This document shows, in pieces, positions 41,492 to 50,752 of a stretch of DNA of 64,000 bases; position 1 is the stretch's first letter, and the number at the start of each line of letters is the position of its first letter. The notes beneath the pieces are model-generated. The model worked only from the letters and a program-made list of their open reading frames with translations, had not been told where the DNA came from and ran no database searches. The position numbers were made by a program, and so were the translations under genes. The stretch is from Candidatus Parcubacteria bacterium (GTDB taxonomy: Bacteria; Patescibacteria; ABY1; BM507; UBA12075). Location of the stretch: NCBI GenBank assembly GCA_002869165.1, contig PKTK01000003.1:62001-126000 (forward strand). The letters are read 5' to 3'.

Positions 41492-42703
41492 ATGAAAAAT
41501 TTTTTAAAAAATTCAATTTTAGTTTTGGTAAGTATTATTTTTTCTTTGGTTTTAGCTGAGCTTGTGATTAGGTGGATGGAGCCTGAAAAAACTGTCGGAA
41601 ATGATATTTTGGCATATATTGGAACGCCCGGAGGAGATATTGACGAAAGAGGTTTTCGAAACAATGAAGCCTTGGAACAAGCAAGTATCGTAGTGATAGG
41701 TGACTCGCAAACATATGGTAACAACGCCAGTCTGGAAGAGGCCTGGCCACAGGTCTATGCTGGTTTAGTGGAGGAAAAGATGTATCAAATGGCATACGGT
41801 GGATATGGACCGATTCAATATCGATATCTTTTTGATAAAGCGCAAGAACTTGAGCCTAAAAAAATAATAGTTGCTATGTATTTGGGTAATGATTTTTATG
41901 ATGCTTACAACATGGCTTGTAATAAAGATTATTGGAAAAACTATTGCGGAGTAGGTGAATTGGAAAACAATGTAAGCCAGGAATCAAAAAATGTAAGAAT
42001 GATGATTTTGTATGGGTATGATGATGATTCTATTCAAATGAAGATTTTAAAATTAAGACAATTGATAAGAAAACATAGCAGACTGTATGGACTTCTTGGT
42101 AATGCCTCAAGGTCACTGAGGGAGAAACTTGGTTTAGCTCAGAAAAAAGAAGAAGTAGCTAACAGAGTCAATGACTGGGCAGAAAACAATGATGAAGCAA
42201 TTCTTTTTAAATATAATGACAGCTCTACAATTTTGAGTCCTGAGTATAGACTTGGTGCAGTCAGTCTTGATGATCCAAAAACAGCAGAAGGTTTTGAAGT
42301 GTTCAAAAAGACCTTTGCTGAAATGAATGATTTAGCAACTGAAAAAAATATAGAATTTGAAGTGGTGATAATACCAACCAAAGAGATTATATATTATAAT
42401 TATTCCAAGCAGACTGAAGGCACTGACTTGAGTGGGTTAGATGCATATATCTTAAAAGAGGAGGAATTGCTTAGAAATGTGGAAGGATTTTTTGATGAAG
42501 ATGGCATAGAATATCATTTGGTATTAAGTGATATGGTAAAAGCCCTTGAAGATGGAGGGGTTTTGTATAACAAAGGGATAGATGGTCATCCGAATTCTGC
42601 AGGGTATGAAGTAATTGCCCAAAGTGTATATAATTTTGAGCAAACCAAAAATATTGAAACGGAAACAGCTACAACTAGTTTAGAAAAAATATTAGAAGAA
42701 TAA
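41492..42703 (+). CDS. SGNH/GDSL hydrolase-like protein
   Basis: 403 aa from ATG 41492. One N-terminal membrane helix (ILVLVSIIFSLVLAELVI) places the domain outside the membrane. Block I is VVIGDSQTYGNN with the nucleophilic Ser; block V is DGHPNSAGYEVIA, giving the Asp and His. Such proteins add or remove acyl groups on exported glycans. It lies between the carbamoyltransferase and SxtJ-like genes, 1 bp after the former. Confidence 0.83.
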   Translation: MKNFLKNSILVLVSIIFSLVLAELVIRWMEPEKTVGNDILAYIGTPGGDIDERGFRNNEALEQASIVVIGDSQTYGNNASLEEAWPQVYAGLVEEKMYQMAYGGYGPIQYRYLFDKAQELEPKKIIVAMYLGNDFYDAYNMACNKDYWKNYCGVGELENNVSQESKNVRMMILYGYDDDSIQMKILKLRQLIRKHSRLYGLLGNASRSLREKLGLAQKKEEVANRVNDWAENNDEAILFKYNDSSTILSPEYRLGAVSLDDPKTAEGFEVFKKTFAEMNDLATEKNIEFEVVIIPTKEIIYYNYSKQTEGTDLSGLDAYILKEEELLRNVEGFFDEDGIEYHLVLSDMVKALEDGGVLYNKGIDGHPNSAGYEVIAQSVYNFEQTKNIETETATTSLEKILEE

Positions 42704-42707
42704 AAAA

Positions 42708-43124
42708 ATGAGTGAAATAATAAAAAAAATTAAAGCATTAGATTGTAAGAGCAAAGAATTTGTAAGTTTTTCAGTTTTGTTTATAGTAATTGTTATATCA
42801 ATAGTTCTTTTTTTTGATTTTAGTTTAAAAACGGAAAGAATTCTATTGATTCTTGGTATTTATTTTGCGCTTGGTATAGTTATACCAGTATTAACAAAAT
42901 ATCTTTTTTATTTATGGATGTTTATTTCCTTTTCGTTAAGTAAAATAATGTTTACTTTGCTTTTTTCTGTCTTTTATTGCATACTTATAATACCAATCGG
43001 AGTTTTAAAAAAAATTAGCAAAGGTGACTTTTTGGAAAAAGGCTACAACAAAGAACTGAAAAGTTATTGGAAGGATTTCGATGCTAATAGAATAAATAAA
43101 GAATCATTGGAAAAATTATATTAA
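42708..43124 (+). CDS. SxtJ-like membrane protein
   Basis: 138 aa with three or four hydrophobic segments. YLWMFISFSLSKIMFTLLFSVFY, then ILIIPIGVLKKISKGDFLEK and a final SYWKDFD match the SxtJ family pattern (W-M-x-x-x at the helix, P-I-G, K-x-D, then Y-W). The family takes its name from the saxitoxin cluster, where it sits next to carbamoyltransferase SxtI. Its biochemical role is unknown. The placement here repeats that linkage. Confidence 0.8.
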   Translation: MSEIIKKIKALDCKSKEFVSFSVLFIVIVISIVLFFDFSLKTERILLILGIYFALGIVIPVLTKYLFYLWMFISFSLSKIMFTLLFSVFYCILIIPIGVLKKISKGDFLEKGYNKELKSYWKDFDANRINKESLEKLY

Positions 43125-43135
43125 ATTTATAAAAT

Positions 43136-43294
43136 ATGGGAAAATTAAAAATTTTAGTACAATTTTTTGAGTTTTTGAAAGTTAGGAAAAAATATTGGCT
43201 TTTGCCAGTTGTTTTGGTTTTTGCTACGATTGGCTTATTACTGGTAGTTTCAGAAGGAAGCGTAGTAGCTCCATTTATATATACTTTGTTTTAG
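43136..43294 (+). CDS. DUF5989 (SxtK-like) small membrane protein
   Basis: 52 aa, ATG 43136. FFEFLKVRKKYWLLPVVLVF is an amphipathic N-terminus leading into one membrane helix, and GSVVAPFIYTLF is the highly conserved end of the DUF5989 family. These short proteins follow SxtJ-like genes beside carbamoyltransferases. Function unknown; perhaps a membrane partner of the carbamoylation machinery. Confidence 0.82.
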   Translation: MGKLKILVQFFEFLKVRKKYWLLPVVLVFATIGLLLVVSEGSVVAPFIYTLF

Positions 43295-43307
43295 GATAGA
43301 AAATTAC

Positions 43308-44327
43308 ATGAAAAACATATTAGTTACAGGTGGACTTGGCTATATTGGATCACACACAGTGCTTGAGCTTATTGCTAGAGGATATGAAGTTTTTGTGATT
43401 GATAATTTATCAAACTCACATATTGATACATTAGACAGAATTGAGAAGATTAGCGGTAAGCGTCCTGCTTTTTTTGAGTTTGATTTGTGTGACAAGGACA
43501 GGGTTGATAAGTTCTTTAGCCAAAATCAAATTGACTCTGTGATTCATTTTGCAGCTTCCAAGGCAGTGGGTGAGTCAATGCAAGTTCCGCTCAAGTATTA
43601 TCGCAACAATTTATTGCCACTAATGAATATCTTGGAGGCAATGATAGCTTATAATGTCGATAGGATTGTGTTTTCATCCTCCTGTACTGTGTATGGTCAG
43701 CCTGACAAGTTGCCAGTTGATGAGAAGGCTCCAGTTCAGAAAGCAGAATCACCCTATGGCAATACAAAGCAAATTAGCGAAGAGATGATAGCAGACACTG
43801 TTAGAGCCAGCGAAAGCATGAAAGCAATTTCGCTTAGATATTTCAATCCAATTGGTGCTCATGAGTCAGCCTTGATTGGGGAGCTACCAATCGGTACACC
43901 GAATTGTTTGGTTCCGTATGTTACTCAAACTGCCATTGGTGTTCGTGAGCAACTAACAATTCATGGAGATGATTATGACACGCCAGACGGAACATGTATT
44001 AGAGATTATTTGCATATTGTAGATTTGGCTGAAGCACACATCAATGCTATAGAGTATATGCATGATGGTGGGAATAAAGACAGAATTGGATATTTTAATC
44101 TAGGTACTGGCCGAGGCTATTCGGTTCAAGAAGTAGTTGATGAGTTTGAGAAAGTGACTGAGCAAAAACTTAATTATAAGATAGGGCCAAGGCGTGAAGG
44201 TGATGTAGAAGAAGTCTATGCCGATCCAAGTTTGGCTGAGAAGGAATTAAAATGGAAAGCAAAGAGGGGGCTGGGAGAAATGCTGAAATCAGCCTGGGAA
44301 TGGGAAAAAAATTATAGAAAAAACTAA
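43308..44327 (+). CDS. galE: UDP-glucose 4-epimerase
   Basis: 339 aa, the usual GalE size. NAD-binding GGLGYIGSH is at residues 8-16. The catalytic S124 and Y150-x3-K154 (YGNTK) are present, with substrate-binding ALIGELPIGTPNCLVPYV and GDDYDTPDGTCIRDYLHI. It interconverts UDP-glucose and UDP-galactose (or the N-acetyl forms) and so supplies donors for the glycosyltransferases around it. A three-unit palindrome follows its stop. Confidence 0.95.
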   Translation: MKNILVTGGLGYIGSHTVLELIARGYEVFVIDNLSNSHIDTLDRIEKISGKRPAFFEFDLCDKDRVDKFFSQNQIDSVIHFAASKAVGESMQVPLKYYRNNLLPLMNILEAMIAYNVDRIVFSSSCTVYGQPDKLPVDEKAPVQKAESPYGNTKQISEEMIADTVRASESMKAISLRYFNPIGAHESALIGELPIGTPNCLVPYVTQTAIGVREQLTIHGDDYDTPDGTCIRDYLHIVDLAEAHINAIEYMHDGGNKDRIGYFNLGTGRGYSVQEVVDEFEKVTEQKLNYKIGPRREGDVEEVYADPSLAEKELKWKAKRGLGEMLKSAWEWEKNYRKN

Positions 44328-44361
44328 ATACCTATTTAAATAGGTATTTAAATAGGTATTT
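44326..44361. repeat. Three abutting 12-bp units, one inverted and two direct
   Basis: AAATACCTATTT (44326-44337) is followed by two direct copies of its inverse, AAATAGGTATTT (44338-44349 and 44350-44361). The first unit can pair with either of the others. The array ends exactly at the ATG at 44362 and contains the only AGG that could act as a Shine-Dalgarno sequence. Confidence 0.8.
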
Positions 44362-45402
44362 ATGAAAATTTGCTATTTTGGTGACTATGATTCAAATTAC
44401 TCCAGAAATAAGATAATTATTCAGGGCTTAAGGGAGAATGGTTTTAGTGTGGAGGAAGTCAAAATAAACAAAAGTAAATCCAGTGTAAACTTTGTAAAGG
44501 AGTTGTTTAAATTATCAAAAGAAATAAAACAAAAATATGATGTCTGCATCGTAGGATATTCTGATAATCGCTTGATTGTACCCTTATTAAAATTATTTGG
44601 AGTAAAAAAAATATATTGGGACGCATTTTACTCAATTTTTGATAGCTGGGTCTATGATCGGGAATTGGTGGGTAGATTCAGTATTAAGTATTTTTATTAT
44701 TGGTTTATAGAGTTTTTAAATTGTCAGCTTTCATTTAGAATAATACTTGATACAGAAGAGCATATTAAATTTTTTGTAAATACATTCATAATTAAACGCA
44801 AGAAATTTATCAAGGTGTATGTTGGGTCATTTGCAAGAAAACTGGAAAACAGTAAGCAGAATGAAAATAATTTTTCAGTTTTTTTCTACGGAAAATATAT
44901 TCCATTGCAAGGTGTAGAATATATAATCAAATCCGCAAAGATTGTTGAAAGAGATGATATAGTTTTTAGATTAGTTGGTAAAGGGCAAACTTATAACAAT
45001 GCAAGAAAGCTGGCAAAAGACTTGCAAGTAAGAAGTATAGAATTTATTGACAGGGTTTCATTTGAAGAACTAGAAAAGTATACAAGTGAAGCAGATGTGT
45101 GTCTGGGAATATTTGGTAAAACCGCCAAAGCAAAAAGAGTTATCCCAAATAAAGTTTACGACGCTATCGCAATGGCTAAACCAGTAATCAGCGGAAATAC
45201 TCCGGCCCTGAATGAATTATTTGAAGACAAGAAAAATATTTTAATGTGTGACATTGCAGATGAGAAAGATCTGGCAAAGAAAATATTAGAACTAAAAAAT
45301 GATGAATCATTGAGAGAAAAAATAGCCAGAGGTGCAGATGAAATATATAAAAATAAACTATTGCCAAAAATTGTTGTTGATGATTTGGTAAAAGAATTAT
45401 AA
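44362..45402 (+). CDS. GT4-type glycosyltransferase (paralogue of 17509-18567)
   Basis: 346 aa. MKICYFGDYDSNYSRN and FYGKYIPLQGVEYIIKSA, then GIFGKTAKAKRVIPNKVYDAIA, match the protein at 17509-18567 along its length. Both would use an NDP-sugar donor. Its start codon abuts a 36-bp repeat array, which may control its translation. Confidence 0.86.
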   Translation: MKICYFGDYDSNYSRNKIIIQGLRENGFSVEEVKINKSKSSVNFVKELFKLSKEIKQKYDVCIVGYSDNRLIVPLLKLFGVKKIYWDAFYSIFDSWVYDRELVGRFSIKYFYYWFIEFLNCQLSFRIILDTEEHIKFFVNTFIIKRKKFIKVYVGSFARKLENSKQNENNFSVFFYGKYIPLQGVEYIIKSAKIVERDDIVFRLVGKGQTYNNARKLAKDLQVRSIEFIDRVSFEELEKYTSEADVCLGIFGKTAKAKRVIPNKVYDAIAMAKPVISGNTPALNELFEDKKNILMCDIADEKDLAKKILELKNDESLREKIARGADEIYKNKLLPKIVVDDLVKEL

Positions 45403-45404
45403 TT

Positions 45405-46049
45405 ATGTCATATATAGATTTTTATAATAAAAAAACATATAATAAGGTCGGTGGGTTTAGAAAGAAGGCGATATTAGGTTTTATATCCAAGAATAGAACA
45501 GTGGTTTTAGATATTGGCTGCAGTGATGGGGAGTTAGGTGAGATAATTAAAGTAGAAAAAGAGTGTAGAGTATGGGGTGTAGATATTTCCCATGAGTCTA
45601 TTGAGCAAGCAAGTAAAAAAATAGACAAGACTTTTGTTGTTGACATTGATATGGAGCTGGCCAAATGGCCAGGAGAAATAGTTGCGCAAAAATTCGACTA
45701 TATAATTCTTTCAGAAGTTCTGGAACACATGTTGCATCCTGAAGAAGTGTTGAGAAAAGCAAAAGAATTATTAAATAGTGATGGAAAAATTATAATCACT
45801 GTCCCAAATATTCTTTTTTGGAAGAATAGATTGAGAATATTTTTTGGAAATTTTGACTATGAAGATAAAGGATTGATGGACAGAGGTCATATACACTTTT
45901 TTTCTTGGAAAAGTTTTTGTAAAACCATAGAAGGTTCTGGTTTAAAGATAATTAATACAAATAATCATATACCAACAAGAGGCACGAAAAAACTAGGAAA
46001 GCAATTCCCTGGATTGTTTTCGTATCAGTTTGTGGTTGAGGTTAATTGA
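45405..46049 (+). CDS. SAM-dependent methyltransferase
   Basis: 214 aa. Motif I is VLDIGCSDGELGEII, motif II WGVDISHESIEQASKK, and IILSEVLEHMLHPEEVLRKA follows. It starts 2 bp after the glycosyltransferase and ends with TGA. The 64 bp after it are AT-rich without an evident gene. Confidence 0.86.
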   Translation: MSYIDFYNKKTYNKVGGFRKKAILGFISKNRTVVLDIGCSDGELGEIIKVEKECRVWGVDISHESIEQASKKIDKTFVVDIDMELAKWPGEIVAQKFDYIILSEVLEHMLHPEEVLRKAKELLNSDGKIIITVPNILFWKNRLRIFFGNFDYEDKGLMDRGHIHFFSWKSFCKTIEGSGLKIINTNNHIPTRGTKKLGKQFPGLFSYQFVVEVN

Positions 46050-46113
46050 GGATGTAGAAAAATATTTAAAATAACAAGTAAAAGCATTTAATAAAATGAT
46101 TTGTTTAAAATAA

Positions 46114-47466
46114 ATGAAAAGTGATAAAAAAATCGTAATAATTGGTGGAGGACCTACAGGAATAGGGGCAGCTTACAGATTAAATAGTATTGGCTATAAG
46201 AACTGGTGTTTATACGAAAAAGAGAATCAATATGGAGGATTGTCTGCAACCATAGAGGATGAGTATGGTTTTCTGTGGGATTTTGGTGGGCATGTTTCTT
46301 TCTCTCACTATGATTATTACGACAAGTATGTTGAGGAAGTATTGAAAGATGATGTATATAAGCATGACAGAGAAAGTTGGGTGCGTTATATTGACGCCTG
46401 GGTGCCATATCCTTTTCAAAATAATCTCAGATATTTAAACAAAGAAGATCAATTGAAGTGTATAAATGGTTTATTAGATCTAGAAAAAAGTAATTGTGAA
46501 AGCTTTGAGGATTGGATATATGGTGTTTTTGGTGAAGGAATTGCTGAAAAATTTATGATACCTTATAATTTTAAAGTTTGGGCAACTCCGGCGAATTTGA
46601 TGAGTGATAATTGGATAAAAGAAAGAGTGAGCGTAATAGATATAAAAAGAGCCATTAAAAATATTATTTTAGAAACAGACGATTTAGGATGGGGACCTAA
46701 TAATAAATTTTCATTTCCAAAATATGGAGGGACGGGTGAGATATTTAATAAGGGGATGAAAAGAATTGGTAAAAATCAGCATAAAAACAAAACACTAAAA
46801 AGAATTGAAGTTAATAAAAAATTAGTTTATTTTAGTGATGGGTCAAGTGACAACTATAATAAGCTCATTTCAACAATACCACTTGATAGTTTAGTAAAGA
46901 TGATTGATGATGTGCCTAAAAAGATACTAGAGAAGTCTGAGGAATTGGTGCATAATTCAGTTTATGTTATAGGTATTGGAATTAAAAAAAAGATCGAGAC
47001 AAGCAAATGCTGGGTTTATTTTCCAGAAAAGGACACACCTTTTTATAGATTAACTTTTTTCCATAATTACTCGAATAACAATGTCCCTGGTGGTGATACT
47101 GAACAGTACTCTTCATTAATGCTTGAAGTGTCGTATTCTGAGTATAAACAGGTTGATAAAAGCAAAGTAATAGACGATTGCATAGAGGCATTAGCAAGAA
47201 ATAAGATAATAGGAGAGAGTGATAAAGATAAGATTGTCTCTAGACAAATATATGATTTGCCATATGCATATCCAGTGCCGACTTTAAAGCGTGAAGGTGC
47301 TTTAGGTAAAATTCAGAAATATTTAATGGACAATGATATATATTCAAGAGGAAGGTTTGGGGGATGGAAGTATGAGGTTGGCAACATGGATCATTCTTTT
47401 ATGCAGGGAGTTGAGTCAGTTGAGAGAATTTTAAAAAATAAAGATGAAAGTATTTATAATTATTAA
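46114..47466 (+). CDS. FAD-dependent oxidoreductase (protoporphyrinogen oxidase / UDP-galactopyranose mutase-like)
   Basis: 450 aa. The dinucleotide-binding motif is IVIIGGGPTGIGAAYRL at the N-terminus, followed by LYEKENQYGGLSATIEDE and DFGGHVSFSHYDYYDKY. Together with the late GRFGGWKYEVGNMDHS segment, this pattern is that of the HemG/amine-oxidase-like flavoproteins found in glycan clusters. Some relatives are UDP-galactopyranose mutases, but the overall pattern is too general to name a substrate. galE lies 2 kb upstream. Confidence 0.75.
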   Translation: MKSDKKIVIIGGGPTGIGAAYRLNSIGYKNWCLYEKENQYGGLSATIEDEYGFLWDFGGHVSFSHYDYYDKYVEEVLKDDVYKHDRESWVRYIDAWVPYPFQNNLRYLNKEDQLKCINGLLDLEKSNCESFEDWIYGVFGEGIAEKFMIPYNFKVWATPANLMSDNWIKERVSVIDIKRAIKNIILETDDLGWGPNNKFSFPKYGGTGEIFNKGMKRIGKNQHKNKTLKRIEVNKKLVYFSDGSSDNYNKLISTIPLDSLVKMIDDVPKKILEKSEELVHNSVYVIGIGIKKKIETSKCWVYFPEKDTPFYRLTFFHNYSNNNVPGGDTEQYSSLMLEVSYSEYKQVDKSKVIDDCIEALARNKIIGESDKDKIVSRQIYDLPYAYPVPTLKREGALGKIQKYLMDNDIYSRGRFGGWKYEVGNMDHSFMQGVESVERILKNKDESIYNY

Positions 47467-47469
47467 TAT

Positions 47470-48555
47470 ATGAAAATAAACTTCATAACTGTTAGCAATC
47501 ATTTAACAGGAGGCAATAGAGTTATCATGGAGCTTGTAAATGGTTTAGCGCGAAAAGGACACGAGCTAAACATAGTAACATTGGGAAATAAAGATGATTT
47601 AAATTGGATAAATATTGAGGCAAATATTATAGAGGTGAAGAGAAATTTTTTTCAGAAAATTGTCGGATATGGATACAGAAAGGCTTTTGGCTTTCAGTCA
47701 TGGCCAGAGGAGCAAACCAGAATGTTAATAAAAAATATGCCCGAAGCCGATGTAAGTATTGCGACTATGTCATATACAGGATTTTCTGTTGCAAGACAAA
47801 ACAAATCTCTGCCTTTTCAACTTCATATGCATTATGAGCCATATGTAAGAGGTGAGGGCTATACTCACAAAGTAATGAAAGAATGCTATCATTTACCAGT
47901 TAACATTATTGCAAATAGTACATGGGTAAAAAATACTATAAAAAAAGAAAATAATAAGGAGTGTGTAGGGGTTGTTTGTCCTGCTATAGACCATAATGTT
48001 TTTTATAAAAGGAAAGAATTTAAACCAATTAATAAAAATAATGTTAAAATTGTTTCACTGTCTAAACATAAAATTTGGAAAGGTATACCCGAGGCATTAA
48101 AAACTATTAAAATTTTAAGAGATAGGGGTTATAATATAGAATTTAAAACATTTGGTGGCGACTTTCCTAGCGATAAATTAAGTAATGAATTAAAAGATGT
48201 TATTTATAGTTATGAGGGAAGAAAAGAGAATGATGAGTTGGCAAAATTTTATTCTGAAGCAGATATTTTAATATCTTCATCATATTATGAGAGTTTTCCT
48301 TTGCCACAGTTAGAGGCTATGGCATGTGGCACCCCTGTGGTAACTACTAAATATGGCACAGAAGATTATGCGTACAATAACGAAAATTGTTATGTGGTTG
48401 AACCAAAAAATCCTGAAATGATGGCAATGGCTATTGAAAAGTTAATAAACTCTCCAGAGATATATAAAAAGTTTAGCGAAAGAGGAGTTGAGACGGCAAA
48501 AAAATTTACATGGGATAAATCAGTAGATTTATTAGAGAGTATTTTATTAAAGTAA
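47470..48555 (+). CDS. GT4-type glycosyltransferase
   Basis: 361 aa. The N-terminal nucleotide-side loop is HLTGGNRVIMELVNGLARKGH. The C-terminal domain has IVSLSKHKIWKGIPEALKT and the donor motif YESFPLPQLEAMACGTPVVTT. It starts 3 bp after the flavoprotein gene and precedes a GT2 gene. Confidence 0.88.
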   Translation: MKINFITVSNHLTGGNRVIMELVNGLARKGHELNIVTLGNKDDLNWINIEANIIEVKRNFFQKIVGYGYRKAFGFQSWPEEQTRMLIKNMPEADVSIATMSYTGFSVARQNKSLPFQLHMHYEPYVRGEGYTHKVMKECYHLPVNIIANSTWVKNTIKKENNKECVGVVCPAIDHNVFYKRKEFKPINKNNVKIVSLSKHKIWKGIPEALKTIKILRDRGYNIEFKTFGGDFPSDKLSNELKDVIYSYEGRKENDELAKFYSEADILISSSYYESFPLPQLEAMACGTPVVTTKYGTEDYAYNNENCYVVEPKNPEMMAMAIEKLINSPEIYKKFSERGVETAKKFTWDKSVDLLESILLK

Positions 48556-48562
48556 TTAAAAA

Positions 48563-49447
48563 ATGAAAAAATTGATTAGTGTAATAATGCCAACATATAA
48601 TCGATCAGATTTGGTAGGGGTGTCTATTAAGTCTGTTTTAAGTCAAACTTATCGTGATTTTGAATTGATTGTTGTTGATGATGGGATTGAAGAGCGAGCA
48701 GAAAAAGTTGTGAAGTCATTCAATGATGATAGGATTAGATATATTCAACATGAGAAAAGCAAAGGAGGGGGAGCTGCTCGAAATACTGGTATAAAAAATG
48801 CCAAGGGAGAATTCGTGGCATTTTTGGATGACGATGATGAATGGGCACAAAATAAATTAGAGATACAAGTGAGGCAGTTTGAAAAAACAGATGATAGTAT
48901 TGGTTTTAGTTTTACAGCTGTTGAGAATATTACTGACACAGGTAGTTTTTGTACAAATGTTCCTGATGGTGTTCAAGATTTTCATGAAAGAGCTCTTAAG
49001 CGTTTTTCTGGGTTTTTGACAGTTACATTGATGATCAAAAAACAAGTTTTTGAAGAAGTTGGTGTCTTTGATGAGATATTCCCCAGTAATCAAGAGCCAG
49101 ATTTAATGATAAGGGTAACGAAGGAGTATAAGGGTTTGGGTATAAACAAACCTCTTAGCTTTGTTAACATGAAAGAACATGAACATATAAATAGTAATTG
49201 GGATAATAGAATTAATGGAAGAAAGATGATATTTGAGAAATATCAGGATGATTTTAATAAATATCCAAAATATTTAGCGAAACATTATTTTGATCTTGCT
49301 TTAATGTGTAGAGATGTTAAGTATTTCAAAGAAGCAAAAAAATATTTTGTTAAAGCAATAAAAATTAATTTTAAATTATTATATATAGCGCATTATTTTA
49401 ATGTATTAGTGAAGAGTTTCTTGCTTTTTGGTGATACGAAGAATTAG
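48563..49447 (+). CDS. GT2 family glycosyltransferase
   Basis: 294 aa GT-A enzyme. ISVIMPTYNRSDLVGVSIKS, then LIVVDDGIEERAEKV, GGGAARNTGIKNAKGEFVAF and the metal-binding LDDDDEW are all present. It transfers a sugar from an NDP donor in the cytoplasm. Confidence 0.9.
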   Translation: MKKLISVIMPTYNRSDLVGVSIKSVLSQTYRDFELIVVDDGIEERAEKVVKSFNDDRIRYIQHEKSKGGGAARNTGIKNAKGEFVAFLDDDDEWAQNKLEIQVRQFEKTDDSIGFSFTAVENITDTGSFCTNVPDGVQDFHERALKRFSGFLTVTLMIKKQVFEEVGVFDEIFPSNQEPDLMIRVTKEYKGLGINKPLSFVNMKEHEHINSNWDNRINGRKMIFEKYQDDFNKYPKYLAKHYFDLALMCRDVKYFKEAKKYFVKAIKINFKLLYIAHYFNVLVKSFLLFGDTKN

Positions 49448-49466
49448 TTAATTTTTTAAATAATTT

Positions 49467-50705
49467 ATGTTAAAAGTTTCGTATGTACTAGGAAAATTTC
49501 CGGTAACCTCTGAAAGCTGGTTGCAAGAAAAACTGTCCTGGATAATTAAAGAATCTAAGGGGGACATAAAATATAGTTTTTTTTCATTTGGCACTGGCAA
49601 TGAGAAAATAGATGAACAAGTAAAAGATTTGAGATTTTTGAGTGTCCCCAAGAGCGTTACGATTAGATATTTTTTATCAATTTTTTTGTTTGTAAAGTAT
49701 TTTTTTATTGACAGGATGGCGTTGCTTAGATTTGTTAGAGATAAGAATTTAAATATTAAGGAAAAGATAGTTACTCAAATTTTTTATTTTGATTTTTTCT
49801 ATGACTGTCTCCGAAGTTCAGATATTGTGCATTGTCATTTTGGTATGATAGCCAACAAGATATTAACTGTAGAGAGGTCTATAAAATCTAGTGCGAAGAT
49901 AGTGGTTTCGTTTTATGGACAAGACGTAGAAAGATACCCATTGTTAAAAGGAAGGGATTATTATAAATACATGATAGAAAGATCTGACTATATTTTGGCT
50001 ATGACAAATTTTATGAAAAAGCGTTTAGTGACATTGGGATTTGATAGTGGGCGAGTGAGGTTGATGAGGTCAGGGGTAGATCTAGGAAAATATAAATTTA
50101 AAAATAGATACTTTTATTCTGGCAGCATATTTAGAATGGTTAGCATGGGCAGGATTGTTGAAAAAAAAGGATTTGATGATTTATTAAAAGCAATAGCGCT
50201 TGTTAAAAAAATGCATCCCAATATTCATCTTAGAATTATTGGAGGAGCCCATGAAAGTTGGAGAAAATACGAGAAGGAATTGTTTGAGTTGAAAAAAACT
50301 TTGGGACTGGATAATGAAGTTAAATTTACAGGGATGGTGCCACATGATAAAATTGGTGAATATATGGACGATGCTCATTTGATGGTGCAATTAAGTAAAA
50401 CCGGAAAAGATAAAGACACGGAGGGGTTACCTTTTGTAATTTTAGAGGGTCAGTCAATGGGGTTGCCAGTAGTTGCAACTAAACATGCAGGAATCCCAGA
50501 GGGTGTTTTAGACGGGGAGACAGGATTTTTAGTAGAAGAAGGAGATTATAAACAAGCCGCAGAAAAGATAAAATATTTTATTAATAATTCTAATGAAGTT
50601 GATGTTTTTTCTAAAAATGCACGACTTTTTATGGAAGCTGAATTTGATATATCAAAACGAGGTTTTGAAATGAGTCATTTTTATAAAGAATTAATATTAA
50701 AATAA
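49467..50705 (+). CDS. GT4-type glycosyltransferase
   Basis: 412 aa. It has HCHFGMIANKI and FYGQDVERYPLLKGR in the N-terminal domain; RMVSMGRIVEKKGFDDLLKAI and EGLPFVILEGQSMGLPVVATKHAGIPE in the donor domain, like WcaL/AmsK colanate-type enzymes. It is the last plus-strand gene of the cluster and ends at a strong hairpin. Confidence 0.9.
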   Translation: MLKVSYVLGKFPVTSESWLQEKLSWIIKESKGDIKYSFFSFGTGNEKIDEQVKDLRFLSVPKSVTIRYFLSIFLFVKYFFIDRMALLRFVRDKNLNIKEKIVTQIFYFDFFYDCLRSSDIVHCHFGMIANKILTVERSIKSSAKIVVSFYGQDVERYPLLKGRDYYKYMIERSDYILAMTNFMKKRLVTLGFDSGRVRLMRSGVDLGKYKFKNRYFYSGSIFRMVSMGRIVEKKGFDDLLKAIALVKKMHPNIHLRIIGGAHESWRKYEKELFELKKTLGLDNEVKFTGMVPHDKIGEYMDDAHLMVQLSKTGKDKDTEGLPFVILEGQSMGLPVVATKHAGIPEGVLDGETGFLVEEGDYKQAAEKIKYFINNSNEVDVFSKNARLFMEAEFDISKRGFEMSHFYKELILK

Positions 50706-50715
50706 GAGTTTTTTT

Positions 50716-50752
50716 AAAAGACAGTATTTAGATACTGTCTTTTATTTTTTTT
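50716..50752 (+). terminator. Terminator between convergent genes
   Basis: AAAAGACAGTAT-TTAG-ATACTGTCTTTT is a perfect 12-bp stem followed by ATTTTTTTT. The stop codon of the minus-strand gene (50728-50730) lies in the loop, so the two convergent units share this hairpin. Confidence 0.9.
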
